Positions 16,967-25,788 of a DNA stretch of 64,000 nucleotides are shown in pieces. Location of the stretch: assembly GCF_003852315.1 (NCBI RefSeq), contig NZ_CP027762.1, positions 1,531,501-1,595,500 of the forward strand. The letters are read 5' to 3'. The stretch's first letter is position 1, and the number at the start of each line of letters is the position of its first letter. This DNA is from Pseudomonas sp. LBUM920 (lineage in GTDB: Bacteria; Pseudomonadota; Gammaproteobacteria; Pseudomonadales; Pseudomonadaceae). The notes under the pieces were generated by a model. The model did no database searches and was not told the origin of the DNA. It saw nothing but the letters and a program-made list of their open reading frames with translations. The position numbers and the translations under genes were made by a program.

Positions 16967-18313
16967 ATGCAGAACTCGACCCAAGCGGCGAATGCCTGGC
17001 GCATTCTGTTCCTGCTGTTCCTGGCCAACCTGTTCAATTTCTTCGACCGCACCATCCCCGCGATCATCATCGAACCCATCCGTATGGAATGGCACCTGAG
17101 CGACTTTCAGCTCGGCATCATCGGCACCGCCTTCACCATTGTCTATGCCATCGCCGGTTTGCCGCTGGGCCGCCTGGCCGACACCGGTTCGCGCAGCAAG
17201 CTAATGGGCTGGGGCTTGTTTGCCTGGAGCGGTCTCACGGCTATTAATGGCATGGTCGGCAGTTTCTGGACCTTCCTGCTGGTACGCATGGGCATCGGCA
17301 TTGGCGAAGCCAGCTACGCGCCGGCGGCCAACTCACTGATCGGCGACCTGTTTCCCGCTCACCGCCGCGCCCGCGCCATGGGCATTTTCATGCTGGGCCT
17401 GCCGTTGGGCCTGCTGCTGGCGTTCTTCACCATCGGCGCGATGGTCAAGGCGTTCGACAGCTGGCGCGCGCCGTTCTTTATCGCCGCCGTGCCGGGGCTG
17501 ATCCTGGCGGTGTTCATGTTCTATATCAAGGAACCCAGGCGCGGCGCGGCCGAAACCGTGCAGGTCTCGCAGGAACGCGTCGATCGCCCGATCCGCCGCG
17601 TGCTGGCGGTGCCGACCTTCCTGTGGCTGGTGCTGGCCGGGCTGTGCTTCAACTTCGCCACCTATGCGTGCAACTCGTTTCTGGTGCCGATGTTGCAGCG
17701 CTACTTCCTGATGCCGTTGCAGGAGGCGGCGGTTGCCACTGGCGTAATCGTTGGCGTCACCGGCCTGGTGGGGCTGACGTTGGGTGGCTGGATTGCCGAC
17801 AAGATCCATCAGCGCATCGCCAACGGCCGACTGCTGTTCGCGGCCTGCAGCTTGATCATCTCCACCGCCACCACCGCGTGGGCGTTGCACGCCGGACGCA
17901 TCGAGATTGGTGTATTTGTGGCGCTGTTCAGTGTGGGCTGGCTGTTCGCCTACAACTTCTATACCTGCGTGTACACGGCGATTCAGGATGTGGTTGAGCC
18001 GCGCCTGCGGGCCACGGCGATGGCGCTGTTCTTCGCCGGGTTGTACCTGTTGGGCGGCGGCATGGGGCCGATTGTGGTGGGTGGGCTGTCTGATCACTTT
18101 GCCCATTCGGCGATGTATGCCGATGGCGCGGCGCAGATGACCGAAGCTTATAAAGCGGTGGGGCTGCACGACGCCATGTACCTGATTCCGGTGGCGCTGT
18201 TTTTGACCCTGCTGTTTCTGTTCCAGGCGTCGCGCAGTTTTGTGCGCGATGCCAAGCGGATGAAGGATGGGTTGGAAGCGGTAGAGGTGCCGGCTGCGGC
18301 GGCTACCGCTTGA
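16967..18313 (+). CDS. MFS transporter, Spinster-like
   Basis: The 448-residue protein has twelve predicted helices. The first loop holds GRLADTGSRSKLMGWGL (the MFS motif A region) and FFDRTIPAIIIEPI follows the first helix, which I associate with spinster-type carriers in the proteobacterial sugar/organic-acid group. The SD is AAAGAGACGG before the ATG. No neighbour reveals the substrate. It is transcribed alone, divergent from the YkgJ gene. Confidence 0.85.
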   Translation: MQNSTQAANAWRILFLLFLANLFNFFDRTIPAIIIEPIRMEWHLSDFQLGIIGTAFTIVYAIAGLPLGRLADTGSRSKLMGWGLFAWSGLTAINGMVGSFWTFLLVRMGIGIGEASYAPAANSLIGDLFPAHRRARAMGIFMLGLPLGLLLAFFTIGAMVKAFDSWRAPFFIAAVPGLILAVFMFYIKEPRRGAAETVQVSQERVDRPIRRVLAVPTFLWLVLAGLCFNFATYACNSFLVPMLQRYFLMPLQEAAVATGVIVGVTGLVGLTLGGWIADKIHQRIANGRLLFAACSLIISTATTAWALHAGRIEIGVFVALFSVGWLFAYNFYTCVYTAIQDVVEPRLRATAMALFFAGLYLLGGGMGPIVVGGLSDHFAHSAMYADGAAQMTEAYKAVGLHDAMYLIPVALFLTLLFLFQASRSFVRDAKRMKDGLEAVEVPAAAATA

Positions 18314-18329
18314 TACCGAGTTGACCCTG

Positions 18330-18400
18330 TCGCAGGCAAGCCCGCTTCCACATTTGAAGGCATTCACACATCAAAATGTGGGAGCGGGCTTGCCCGCGAT
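18330..18400. repeat. REPIN (paired REP elements)
   Basis: TCGCAGGCAAGCCCGC and GCGGGCTTGCCCGCGAT half-sites in inverted orientation lie just after the MFS stop, followed by the rapA terminator. Confidence 0.85.
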
Positions 18401-18420
18401 GAGGCTCTCAAGCCAAACAC

Positions 18421-18453
18421 AAAAAGGCCCGCATTGCGCGGGCCTTCTTTTTA
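18421..18453. terminator. Bidirectional terminator between MFS gene and rapA
   Basis: AAAAAGGCCCGC-ATT-GCGCGGGCCTTCTTTTT forms a GC-rich stem with A and T tracts on both sides, about 18 bases beyond the rapA stop. Confidence 0.85.
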
Positions 18454-18470
18454 GCAGGGCAGGGCAGTGA

Positions 18471-21317
18471 TCAACCCGCCACCAGCACCCGAATCGCTTC
18501 CAGTCGCAGCGCCGCTTTGTCGAGCATGGCCAAACCTTGCTCGCGTTGCTGACGCAGGGCAACCAGCTCGCTGTCACGCACGGTCGGGTTGACCGCTTGC
18601 AACGCGGTCAGGCGCGCCAGCTCTTCGTCGGTGTCCGCCGCCAGGCGGCGCTTGGCCTCGGCCACACGCTCGGCGTGGCGCGGGGTGATCTTCTCTTCAC
18701 CGGCGTTGATGCGCGGCGTGAGTTGGTCACGCTGAGCCTGCACGAACTTGTTGGCGCTGGCGCGTGGCACGCTTTCGAGCTGGTCGTTCAGGGTTTCAAA
18801 CGACACGCGGCCGGACAGGTCATTGCCATTGGCATCCAGCAGGCAGCGCAAGGCTGCCGGTGGCAAGTAGCGGCCCAGTTGCAAGGAGCGCGGCGCAACC
18901 ACTTCACTCACGTACAGCAATTCGAGCAACACGGTGCCCGGCTTGAGCGCCTTGTTCTTGATCAGCGCCACGGCGGTGTTGCCCATCGAACCGGACAGCA
19001 CCAGGTCCATGCCGCCCTGCACCATCGGGTGTTCCCAGGTGATGAACTGCATGTCTTCGCGCGACAGCGCCTGGTTACGGTCGTAGGTGATGGTCACACC
19101 TTCGTCGTCGCCCAGCGGGAAGCTGGCGTCGAGCATTTTTTCGCTGGGCTTGAGGATCAGCGCGTTTTCCGAATGGTCTTCGCTGTCGATGCCAAAGGCG
19201 TCGAACAGGGTTTCCATGTAGATCGGCAGGGCAAACTGGTCGTCTTGCTCCAGGATGGCCTCTACCAGCGCATCGCCTTCACCCGCGCCGCCGGAGTTGA
19301 GCTCCAGCAAGCGGTCGCGGCCGGTGTGCAGCTCTTGCTCCAGGCGCTCGCGCTCGGCGCGGGCCTCGTCGATCAGGGCTTGCCACTCGCCATCGTCGGC
19401 GTTTTCCAGCAACGGCAGCAGGCGCGGGCCGAACTGATGTTGCAGGGCGTTGCCGGTCGGGCAGGTGTTGAGGAACGCGTTCAGCGCTTCGTGGTACCAC
19501 TGGAACAGGCGCTCTTGCGGGCTGGTTTCCAGGTACGGCACGTGCAATTCAATCACGTGCTTCTGACCGATCCGGTCCAGACGCCCGATCCGCTGTTCCA
19601 GCAGGTCAGGGTGGGACGGCAGGTCGAACAGCACCAAGTGGTGAGAGAACTGGAAGTTGCGGCCTTCACTGCCGATTTCCGAGCAGATCAGCACCTGGGC
19701 GCCGAACTCTTCGTCGGCGAAGTAAGCGGCGGCGCGGTCACGCTCGAGGATGTTCATGCCCTCGTGGAACACCGTGGCCGGAATGCCGGAACGCACGCGC
19801 AGGGCGTCTTCCAGGTCCATTGCGGTTTCGGCGTGGGCGCAGATCACCAGCACTTTGGTGCGCTTGAGCATTTTCAGCTGATCGATCAGCCATTCCACGC
19901 GTGGGTCGAAGCGCCACCAGCGGTTTTCTTCATCCACGTCCGGCTGCGACTGGAAGCTGACTTCCGGGTACAGCTCGGCGTGTTCGCCCAGCGGCAACTC
20001 GAGGTATTCGTCCGGGTTCGGCAGCGGGTAGGCGTGCAGTTTGCGCTCCGGAAAACCTTGCACGGCAGCCCGGGTGTTACGGAACAGCACGCGGCCGGTG
20101 CCGTGGCGGTCAAGCAGCTCACGCACCAGGCGCGCACTGGCTTCGGTGTCGCCATCGTTGACGGCGGTGAGCAGCGCTTCGCCTTCGTCGCCGAGGAAAC
20201 CCTGGATGGTCTTGTGCGCGGTCGGCGACAGGCGGCCCTTGTCCAGCAGCTCCTGCACGGCTTCGGCCACCGGGCGATAGTTCTCGCTTTCGGCGCGGAA
20301 GGCGTGCAGGTCGTGGAAGCGGTTCGGGTCCAGCAGGCGCAGGCGCGCAAAGTGGCTGTCCTGGCCCAGTTGCTCCGGCGTGGCGGTCAGCAGCAGCACG
20401 CCAGGAATCACCTCGGCGAGTTGCTCGACCAGCGAATACTCCGGGCTGGCCTTGTCTTCATGCCAAACCAGGTGGTGGGCTTCGTCGACCACCAGCAAGT
20501 CCCAGCCGGCCGCGAACAGCGCGTCCTGGGCCTTCTCGTCGTCCACCAGCCATTCCAGGGCCACAAGGGCCAACTGGGTGTCTTCGAACGGGTTGGTGGC
20601 ATCGCTTTCGATGAAGCGTTCTTCGTCAAAGAGCGCAACCTGCAGGTTGAAGCGGCGGCGCATTTCCACCAGCCACTGGTGTTGCAGGTTTTCCGGCACC
20701 AGAATCAGCACGCGGCTGGCGCGACCGGAAAGCAGCTGGCGATGGATCACCAGGCCAGCTTCGATGGTCTTGCCCAGGCCCACTTCGTCAGCCAGCAACA
20801 CCCGCGGCGCGATACGGTCAGCGACTTCACGGGCGATGTGCAGTTGGTGAGCAATAGGTTGCGCACGCACGCCACCCAAGCCCCACAGCGAGGACTGCAG
20901 TTGGCGGCTGGTGTGTTCCAGGGTGTGGTAACGCAGCGAGAACCAGGCCAGCGGGTCGATCTGGCCGGCGAACAGACGGTCGCTGGCCAGGCGGAACTGG
21001 ATGAAGTTGGACAGTTGGGTTTCCGGCAGGGTGACCTGCTCGTTCTGCCCATTGAGGCCGTGGTAAACCAGCAGGCCATCGACGTCGTCGACTTCCTGTA
21101 CGGTCATTTTCCAGCCTTCGAAATGGGTGATCGAATCACCCGGCGAAAACCTCACGCGAGTGAGGGGCGCATTCCGTAGCGCATACTGACGAGTGTCGCC
21201 AGTGGCCGGATAGAGCACGGTCAACAAGCGGCCGTCCTGTGCCAGAACGGTGCCTAACCCCAGCTCTGCTTCGCTGTCACTAATCCAGCGTTGCCCCGGT
21301 TGATACTGCTGCGCCAT
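18471..21317 (-). CDS. rapA: RNA polymerase recycling ATPase RapA (HepA)
   Basis: This 948-residue SWI2/SNF2 protein binds core RNA polymerase and helps release it after transcription. The Walker A region LADEVGLGKTIEAG lies near residues 172-185 and the DEAH box (VVDEAHHL) near 277. The helicase C half contains CSEIGSEGRNFQFSHHLVLFD and EQRIGRLDRIGQ. An N-terminal tandem Tudor-like RapA_N region and the RapA_C tail complete it. Length agrees with the family (about 950-968). It is a single gene. Confidence 0.97.
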   Translation of the reverse strand: MAQQYQPGQRWISDSEAELGLGTVLAQDGRLLTVLYPATGDTRQYALRNAPLTRVRFSPGDSITHFEGWKMTVQEVDDVDGLLVYHGLNGQNEQVTLPETQLSNFIQFRLASDRLFAGQIDPLAWFSLRYHTLEHTSRQLQSSLWGLGGVRAQPIAHQLHIAREVADRIAPRVLLADEVGLGKTIEAGLVIHRQLLSGRASRVLILVPENLQHQWLVEMRRRFNLQVALFDEERFIESDATNPFEDTQLALVALEWLVDDEKAQDALFAAGWDLLVVDEAHHLVWHEDKASPEYSLVEQLAEVIPGVLLLTATPEQLGQDSHFARLRLLDPNRFHDLHAFRAESENYRPVAEAVQELLDKGRLSPTAHKTIQGFLGDEGEALLTAVNDGDTEASARLVRELLDRHGTGRVLFRNTRAAVQGFPERKLHAYPLPNPDEYLELPLGEHAELYPEVSFQSQPDVDEENRWWRFDPRVEWLIDQLKMLKRTKVLVICAHAETAMDLEDALRVRSGIPATVFHEGMNILERDRAAAYFADEEFGAQVLICSEIGSEGRNFQFSHHLVLFDLPSHPDLLEQRIGRLDRIGQKHVIELHVPYLETSPQERLFQWYHEALNAFLNTCPTGNALQHQFGPRLLPLLENADDGEWQALIDEARAERERLEQELHTGRDRLLELNSGGAGEGDALVEAILEQDDQFALPIYMETLFDAFGIDSEDHSENALILKPSEKMLDASFPLGDDEGVTITYDRNQALSREDMQFITWEHPMVQGGMDLVLSGSMGNTAVALIKNKALKPGTVLLELLYVSEVVAPRSLQLGRYLPPAALRCLLDANGNDLSGRVSFETLNDQLESVPRASANKFVQAQRDQLTPRINAGEEKITPRHAERVAEAKRRLAADTDEELARLTALQAVNPTVRDSELVALRQQREQGLAMLDKAALRLEAIRVLVAG

Positions 21318-21536
21318 GCTGCCTGACTCCCGCCGTGAAAAAGCCGACTATCTTAACGGAACAAGGCCCTCAGCCAAAGGACTCTGACAAAAACTACTCC
21401 GTTAACGCGCGGGTTCGAAAGCTGGATCGACGGGTGGCGGGCACTTGCGAGTGTCGACTGGGTCACAGCTTGGCGAGCTTGAGCTCAAGTCGCCCTGCAA
21501 CCCGCCGACAGCCTGTTGATCAGGAGAATAATTATT

Positions 21537-21878
21537 ATGCTGCCACCCATGCTGCCCGTCAGCGTTGTGCCGGTCACGTCACAACTTGACCCGGTGCGTC
21601 AGAAGCCGGATATCCCGCCCGTGGTGCCAGTGCAAGCGGGCTCCAACGAAAGCACGATCGACCTGAAAAAGGGCGATGCCGAGCAGTCAACCTTGTTGCT
21701 GCGCGAGGAACAACGCCGCCAGCAGGAACAGCAGAAGCGCCGGCGCGAAGCCGACGAAGACCCCGAAGTACACCTGGCGATCCCCGGCGATGTGCTCAAC
21801 GCCGACAACACCGTGCCGGTGGTGCCGCTGATCGAAGATGCGCCGCGCCAGGGCCTGTGGGTGGACGTCGAGGTTTAG
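21537..21878 (+). CDS. Conserved small protein, function unknown
   Basis: The 113-residue product starts MLPPMLPVSV after a clear CAGGAG ribosome site (7-10 bases upstream). It has no signal peptide or membrane segment. The middle (residues about 55-80) is a charged, Gln/Arg-rich stretch likely to be helical or coiled (LLREEQRRQQEQQKRRREAD) and the C-terminal part is acidic and Pro/Val-rich. I do not recognise the family. It converges on the aminotransferase gene with a 4-bp overlap of stop regions. Confidence 0.75.
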   Translation: MLPPMLPVSVVPVTSQLDPVRQKPDIPPVVPVQAGSNESTIDLKKGDAEQSTLLLREEQRRQQEQQKRRREADEDPEVHLAIPGDVLNADNTVPVVPLIEDAPRQGLWVDVEV

Positions 21879-23056
21879 TCACGCAATTCGCGTAGCGCGC
21901 TGATCAGCAGTTCAATGTCGTGTTCGGTGTTGAGCGGGCTGACCGACACCCGCGCAACGCTCGTCAGCCCTCGCGCCTGCATGTCCAGCGGCGTGTAGCC
22001 TACGCCATTTGCGCCGATGTTGATTCGCTTCAGCCCAAGGCGTCGTTTGAGTTCGAAGGCGTCCCAGCCTGCGAGGTTGAAGGCGATCAGTCCTGAATGC
22101 GCCGTGCCCAGGTCGTGAAGGGAAACCCCCGGCAGCTGACGCAATGCTTCACGGATTCGCTCACTGAGTTGTAAGACCCTTTCCCACGTGTGCTCCACGC
22201 CCAGTCGATTCGCCTCCTGCAACGCATTGCCCAAGCCAGCCAACAAGGCAAAAGACACCTCGCTGGTTTCAAAGCGCCGGGCGTCATCGCGCAGGTCGAA
22301 GCCTTCGGCGGTCCAGGGTGCGGAAAACACATCGCGCTGGGCGGGATTGAGCTGCGAGAGAAAATCCGGTCGCACATACAGTAACGCCGTGCCGCGTGGC
22401 CCACGCAGGTGTTTGCGGCCGGCCGACTTGAGCACATCGCAGTGCAGCGCCTGCACATCCACCGGCAGTTGGCCGACCGCTTGGCCGGCGTCGATGAAAT
22501 AGGCAATGGCGTGGCGCCTGGCCACTGCGCCGATCGCCTGGGCAGGGTTGATCACGCCGCCGTTGGCCGGCAGCCAGGTCAAGTCGATCAGCTTGACCCT
22601 GGCATCAATCATCGACTCCAGCGCCACCGGGCAGACTGCGCCGGTTTCATCGCAGGGAATGACTTCTATCCGTGCGCCGGCTTGCACCGCCTGTTGCATG
22701 CTCGCCAGGTTGCCGCCCCATTCGTGGCGACCGACCAGAATGCGCTCGCCAGGTTGCCATGGGCCCAAGGCCTGGAAGGCCATGCTCCAGGCGCTTGAGC
22801 CGCTGCTGGCGAATGCGATCGACGAGGTCGGCGCATTGAGCAGTTGCGCGGCTGCGCGCCGGGCCTTTTCTACCAGCACGGCACCCTGCTCGCCGGCCTC
22901 CATCGGGCCGTTGCGGGCTTCGCGTTGCAACTGGTCGATGATTGCGTCCAGTGTGGCCTGGCTGGGCAGTGAGGCACCCGCGTGGTTAAAGTGCACGATG
23001 CCCGACTGGCAGCCGGGCGTTGCGTCGCGCAGCTGCTGGACTTCGAGCGGGCTCAC
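21875..23056 (-). CDS. Aminotransferase class V-fold PLP enzyme
   Basis: The 393-residue enzyme has the fold-type I pattern of class V aminotransferases and cysteine desulfurases. The PLP lysine is in SAGRKHLRGPRG (near residue 215) and the aspartate contact in YFIDAGQAVGQ. No conserved Cys loop like that of IscS is evident, so a desulfurase is less likely. It overlaps the ridA gene by 4 bp, which suggests that RidA removes the reactive imine intermediate the enzyme makes. The substrate is unknown. Confidence 0.85.
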   Translation of the reverse strand: MSPLEVQQLRDATPGCQSGIVHFNHAGASLPSQATLDAIIDQLQREARNGPMEAGEQGAVLVEKARRAAAQLLNAPTSSIAFASSGSSAWSMAFQALGPWQPGERILVGRHEWGGNLASMQQAVQAGARIEVIPCDETGAVCPVALESMIDARVKLIDLTWLPANGGVINPAQAIGAVARRHAIAYFIDAGQAVGQLPVDVQALHCDVLKSAGRKHLRGPRGTALLYVRPDFLSQLNPAQRDVFSAPWTAEGFDLRDDARRFETSEVSFALLAGLGNALQEANRLGVEHTWERVLQLSERIREALRQLPGVSLHDLGTAHSGLIAFNLAGWDAFELKRRLGLKRINIGANGVGYTPLDMQARGLTSVARVSVSPLNTEHDIELLISALRELRD

Positions 23057-23523
23057 GGCTGCAACTCGAAAATCGCATCAACCTCCACCGCCACGCCGGC
23101 CGGCAGGCTGGACACACCGACGGCAGTCCGCACATGCCGGCCTTTGTCACCCAGGGCGTTGACCACCAGGTTCGATGCGCCATTGGCGACCACGCTTTGG
23201 CGCTGGAAGTCGCCGCTGCTGGCAATGAACACACCCAGGCGCAGAATGCGCACCACGCGCGACAGGTCATCACCGACGGCATCGCTCAATTGCCCCAACA
23301 GGCCCAGCGCCGCCAACTCTGCCGCCTGGGCGCCTTCTTCATCGCTGAGGGTTTCGCCTAACCGGCCGATGTAGGCCGGTTTGCCATCGATCATGGGAAT
23401 TTGCCCAGAGATAAACAGCTGGTTCTGGCTGATCACATGGTTGATGTAGTTGGCCGCCGGCTGGCTGGGCGTTGGCAGCGTCAGGCCAAGGGCTTGCACG
23501 CGTTGGCGAAGGGAGTCGCGCAT
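23053..23523 (-). CDS. RidA-family enamine/imine deaminase
   Basis: The 156-residue protein shows the family pattern GQIPMIDGKPAYIGRLGE and the C-terminal HVRTAVGVSSLPAGVAVEVDA, whose Arg is the carboxylate-binding residue of RidA. It is longer than E. coli RidA (128) and closer to the RidA/YjgF subfamilies with an extended N-terminus. It lies between a LysR gene and the aminotransferase gene in a three-gene run on one strand. Confidence 0.88.
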   Translation of the reverse strand: MRDSLRQRVQALGLTLPTPSQPAANYINHVISQNQLFISGQIPMIDGKPAYIGRLGETLSDEEGAQAAELAALGLLGQLSDAVGDDLSRVVRILRLGVFIASSGDFQRQSVVANGASNLVVNALGDKGRHVRTAVGVSSLPAGVAVEVDAIFELQP

Positions 23524-23614
23524 GTTGAATCCTCTAGGGGGAGTAAGGTTTCAGCATGTGGGCTGAGCCGTCGGGCGACAAACGGATAGAACTCACCTGA
23601 CGTATCGAAAAAAC

Positions 23615-24487
23615 TCACGCGTTGCGGCAGGCGTCCTTCAACCACTGGCTGAAGCATTCGGCCGCGTCGCTGGTGGGGCCTTGGGGCGCGATCAGCCAGT
23701 AGCCGATTTCGCTGTGATAGGGCGGCCGGTCGAAGGCTTCCACCAGGCTGCCCTCCTGCAGCTTGCGCTCGATCAGACGGTGCCGGCCCATGGCGATGCC
23801 CTGGCCGGCCACGGCGGCTTCGACCACGATGTTGTAGTCGTGCAGCATCACGCGGGGGTGGTGCTCGAGGTCGATGTGATAATGCGCGCACCAGTCCGTC
23901 CATTCGAAGGGACGGTGCGAGGTGGCCATCAATAACGCGCCATTGTGCAGTTGGCCGGCCTTGAAGGCCGGGCTGCACACCGGCGAAATCACTTCGGGCA
24001 TCAGGCGGGTGGCGTGGACGTCCGGCCAATCGCCTTTGCCATAGCGGATGGCCAGATCCACCTCGGCCGCGGCGACGTTGGCCAATTGAATCGCCGGCAG
24101 CAACTCGACCTGGATATGCGGGTGACGGTTGAGAAAGCCGGCCAGGCGTGGGGCCAGCCACAGGGTGGCGAAGGATGCCAGCAGGCCGACGCGCAGCACG
24201 GTGGTAGCGGGCGCGGTTTTTTGGGCGCGCGTGGCGGCGGCGAGGGTGTCGAGGGCGGGGCGGATGTCGGCGTAGTAACGTTGGCCGTCGGCGGTCAGGT
24301 CTATCGCGCGGGTGCGGCGGATAAACAGCGGTTTGCCCAGATGCTGTTCGAGTTTGTGCACCTGGTGGCTCAGCGCACTTTGGGTGACCGACAGCTCGTT
24401 CGCCGCCTTGATAAAACTCAAGTGCCGTGCGACGGCCTCGAAGGCGCGCAGGGCCAGCAGCGGCGGAAGGTCCTTGTGCAGTGCCAC
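23615..24487 (-). CDS. LysR regulator (GcvA-like), GTG start
   Basis: The 290-residue regulator has an N-terminal winged helix (residues about 8-65; LSVTQSALSHQVHKLE) and a substrate-binding domain of the GcvA type (residues about 90-285). I chose the GTG at 24487 because AGGAGG lies 9 bases before it. A longer frame starting 100 codons further up gives a basic, Ser/Arg-rich leader that overlaps the divergent small gene. It probably regulates the following ridA and aminotransferase genes, 91 bp downstream. Confidence 0.87.
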   Translation of the reverse strand: MALHKDLPPLLALRAFEAVARHLSFIKAANELSVTQSALSHQVHKLEQHLGKPLFIRRTRAIDLTADGQRYYADIRPALDTLAAATRAQKTAPATTVLRVGLLASFATLWLAPRLAGFLNRHPHIQVELLPAIQLANVAAAEVDLAIRYGKGDWPDVHATRLMPEVISPVCSPAFKAGQLHNGALLMATSHRPFEWTDWCAHYHIDLEHHPRVMLHDYNIVVEAAVAGQGIAMGRHRLIERKLQEGSLVEAFDRPPYHSEIGYWLIAPQGPTSDAAECFSQWLKDACRNA

Positions 24488-24620
24488 CTGAGTGCGCCTC
24501 CTGAGTCGAGTGGGAAGGGTCGATTTTGGGCGATGCCCTGCATTTTGTCGCCCGCTGATTTGCCGTTGGGCGGGGGAGGCCGCATTATTGGGCCATTCCC
24601 GCCACAACGTAAGCCAAGCC

Positions 24621-24782
24621 ATGAGTGATGACGACAAGCTGATTGACCTGAATGCCGAACGCGCCAAACGCGTGCATGACCTTAATGACAAGCGCCTGAA
24701 TGAAGTGCGCCAGGCGTTTGAGCAAGCGATGCCACTGGGCAAAGTTAAGAAAAAGCCGAAGAACAAGCCGAAAAAGCGTTGA
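24621..24782 (+). CDS. Small conserved protein, very basic C-terminus
   Basis: The 53-residue product MSDDDKLIDLNAE... has an acidic start, a middle helix and a Lys-rich end (KVKKKPKNKPKKR). The divergent LysR start lies 133 bp away. Proteins of this kind are widespread in pseudomonads, as I recall. The basic tail suggests nucleic-acid contact, but nothing shows it. A CCTGCATC-TGTT-GATGCAGG hairpin follows at 24788-24807 without a clear T-tract. Confidence 0.7.
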   Translation: MSDDDKLIDLNAERAKRVHDLNDKRLNEVRQAFEQAMPLGKVKKKPKNKPKKR

Positions 24783-24846
24783 AACAACCTGCATCTGTTG
24801 ATGCAGGTCAGTTATTGCCCTTCTTTACGCCCCGTTGCGGGCGACA

Positions 24847-24860
24847 TTGATCCTCGTCAA
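24847..24860. promoter_or_regulatory. ANR (FNR-type) box upstream of ccoM
   Basis: TTGATCCTCGTCAA matches the FNR/ANR consensus TTGAT-N4-ATCAA at all but one position. It lies 66 bp before the ccoM start, a usual activator distance. ANR controls low-oxygen genes such as cbb3 oxidase in pseudomonads, which fits the gene downstream. Confidence 0.65.
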
Positions 24861-24925
24861 TTTTCCAATCCGCGTTCTCCCTTAACTTAGCCCTATCGCA
24901 ACAGGGCACGAGCAGGAGGCCGGTC

Positions 24926-25042
24926 ATGTTTTTCGATAATGTAGTGTTTGCCGGAGTGTTGACTGTCAGCCTCATGGTGTTGTTTTTTGTAGGGTTTGGA
25001 ATTTTTATCTGGAAGGACGCTAATAAGCGTAAAGAACCGTAA
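24926..25042 (+). CDS. ccoM: cbb3 cytochrome oxidase small subunit CcoM
   Basis: The 38-residue peptide begins MFFDNVVFAGVLTVSLMVLF and ends in FIWKDANKRKEP: one transmembrane helix (residues about 7-30) and a short charged cytoplasmic tail. This matches my recall of CcoM, the small extra subunit that stabilises the cbb3 oxidase of Pseudomonas. The SD GAGCAGGAGG lies 6-15 bases before the ATG. A terminator follows 36 bp after the stop. Short ORF finders miss this gene. Confidence 0.85.
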   Translation: MFFDNVVFAGVLTVSLMVLFFVGFGIFIWKDANKRKEP

Positions 25043-25076
25043 GTTCTTCTGGGTTATATGGGCACGCAAGGCATTT

Positions 25077-25104
25077 TGGGCGACTTCGGTCGCCCTTTTT
25101 TTTG
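25077..25104 (+). terminator. Intrinsic terminator after ccoM
   Basis: GGGCGAC-TTCG-GTCGCCC with a run of nine or ten T residues. Stem, UUCG-type loop and U-tract are all ideal. Confidence 0.92.
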
Positions 25105-25121
25105 GCCGCGGTTTTTGGGGG

Positions 25122-25458
25122 TATATCCGTTGCTGCGGTAACGGCGGCTTGGGGTTCCGCTCTTACAGCGGGTCACTTTGGAAAAGCCCCAAAGTAACCA
25201 AAGGGCTCTTGCCCCACCACTCGGCACCTCGCCTGGGCTCGGTGTGCCCTCACTCCGGCTTGAATCCGTGGGCCGCCGTGACGGGCCATCCATGGCCCAA
25301 CACGGCTAACCCGGCGTCCTGCCGGGTTACCCACGAATTCAAGCCTGCGTTCGGCCAGCGTGGTTTAACGGGGCGCCTAAGATCAAAGTCAAAAGCAGAT
25401 CAAGATCAACAGCAGAGCACGGCGGCCTGGTAGCCGACCTGAGTGGTTGAAGCAAAAG
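25122..25458. repeat. Long inverted repeat, left arm
   Basis: About 335 bp recur in inverted orientation at 25789-26122. Shared blocks include ATATCCGTTG, GCGGGTCACTTTGG, CCCCACCACTCGG, GTGCCCTCACTCCGG, GGGGCGCC and the stretch GTAGCCGACCTGAGTGGTT. The middle (25258-25345) forms its own nested hairpins: an outer stem CTTGAATCCGTGG/CCACGAATTCAAG, then GGGCCAT/ATGGCCC and AACCCGGC/GCCGGGTT. Reading frames here code for nothing recognisable. Confidence 0.8.
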
Positions 25459-25510
25459 CACAGCAACAGCAGATCAACACCACATCAACCTGATACACAG
25501 AGATCCAAAT

Positions 25511-25597
25511 GTGGGAGCGGGCTTGCTCGCGAAGGCGGTGTGTCAGTTAGCTCATGTGTCACTGACACACCGCCTTCGCGAGCAAGCCCGCTCCCAC
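25511..25597. repeat. REPIN (paired REP elements), GCGGGCTTGCTCGCGA type
   Basis: GTGGGAGCGGGCTTGC and its inverted copy flank a spacer GGCGGTGTGTCAG...CTGACACACCGCC that is itself self-complementary, so the entire 87 bp can fold into one long hairpin. It lies between the arms of the long inverted repeat. Confidence 0.88.
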
Positions 25598-25644
25598 AGT
25601 TTGACCGAGTACAGACCGCCAGCACCGCACTGCTTGGCTTTTCT

Positions 25645-25729
25645 GTGGGAGCTGGCTTGCCTGCGATGCAGGCACCTCGGTCTATCAGGCACACCCAGTC
25701 GATGCCATCGCAGGCAAGCCAGCTCCCAC
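25645..25729. repeat. REPIN (paired REP elements), GCTGGCTTGCCTGCGAT type
   Basis: GTGGGAGCTGGCTTGC and its inverted copy GCAAGCCAGCTCCCAC flank a 50-bp spacer. It is the second REPIN held between the arms of the long inverted repeat. Confidence 0.88.
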
Positions 25730-25788
25730 ATTTGATTGAGTTCAGCCTCCAAGATCAGGTCGGCTGTCAGGCCGCCTCGCTTGCGCTT

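Noticed and set aside
18537..21179. 880-residue open frame opposite rapA
   Set aside because: Antisense shadow caused by codon bias at high GC. The reverse strand has all RapA motifs, and this frame has no recognisable domain.
24996..25433. 145-residue frame in the long inverted repeat
   Set aside because: Frames in both arms are by-products of the repeat. They have no ribosome site or domain.
25511..25729. Possible CRISPR array from closely spaced repeats
   Set aside because: Repeats are inverted REP pairs, not direct repeats with unique spacers, and no cas gene is present.
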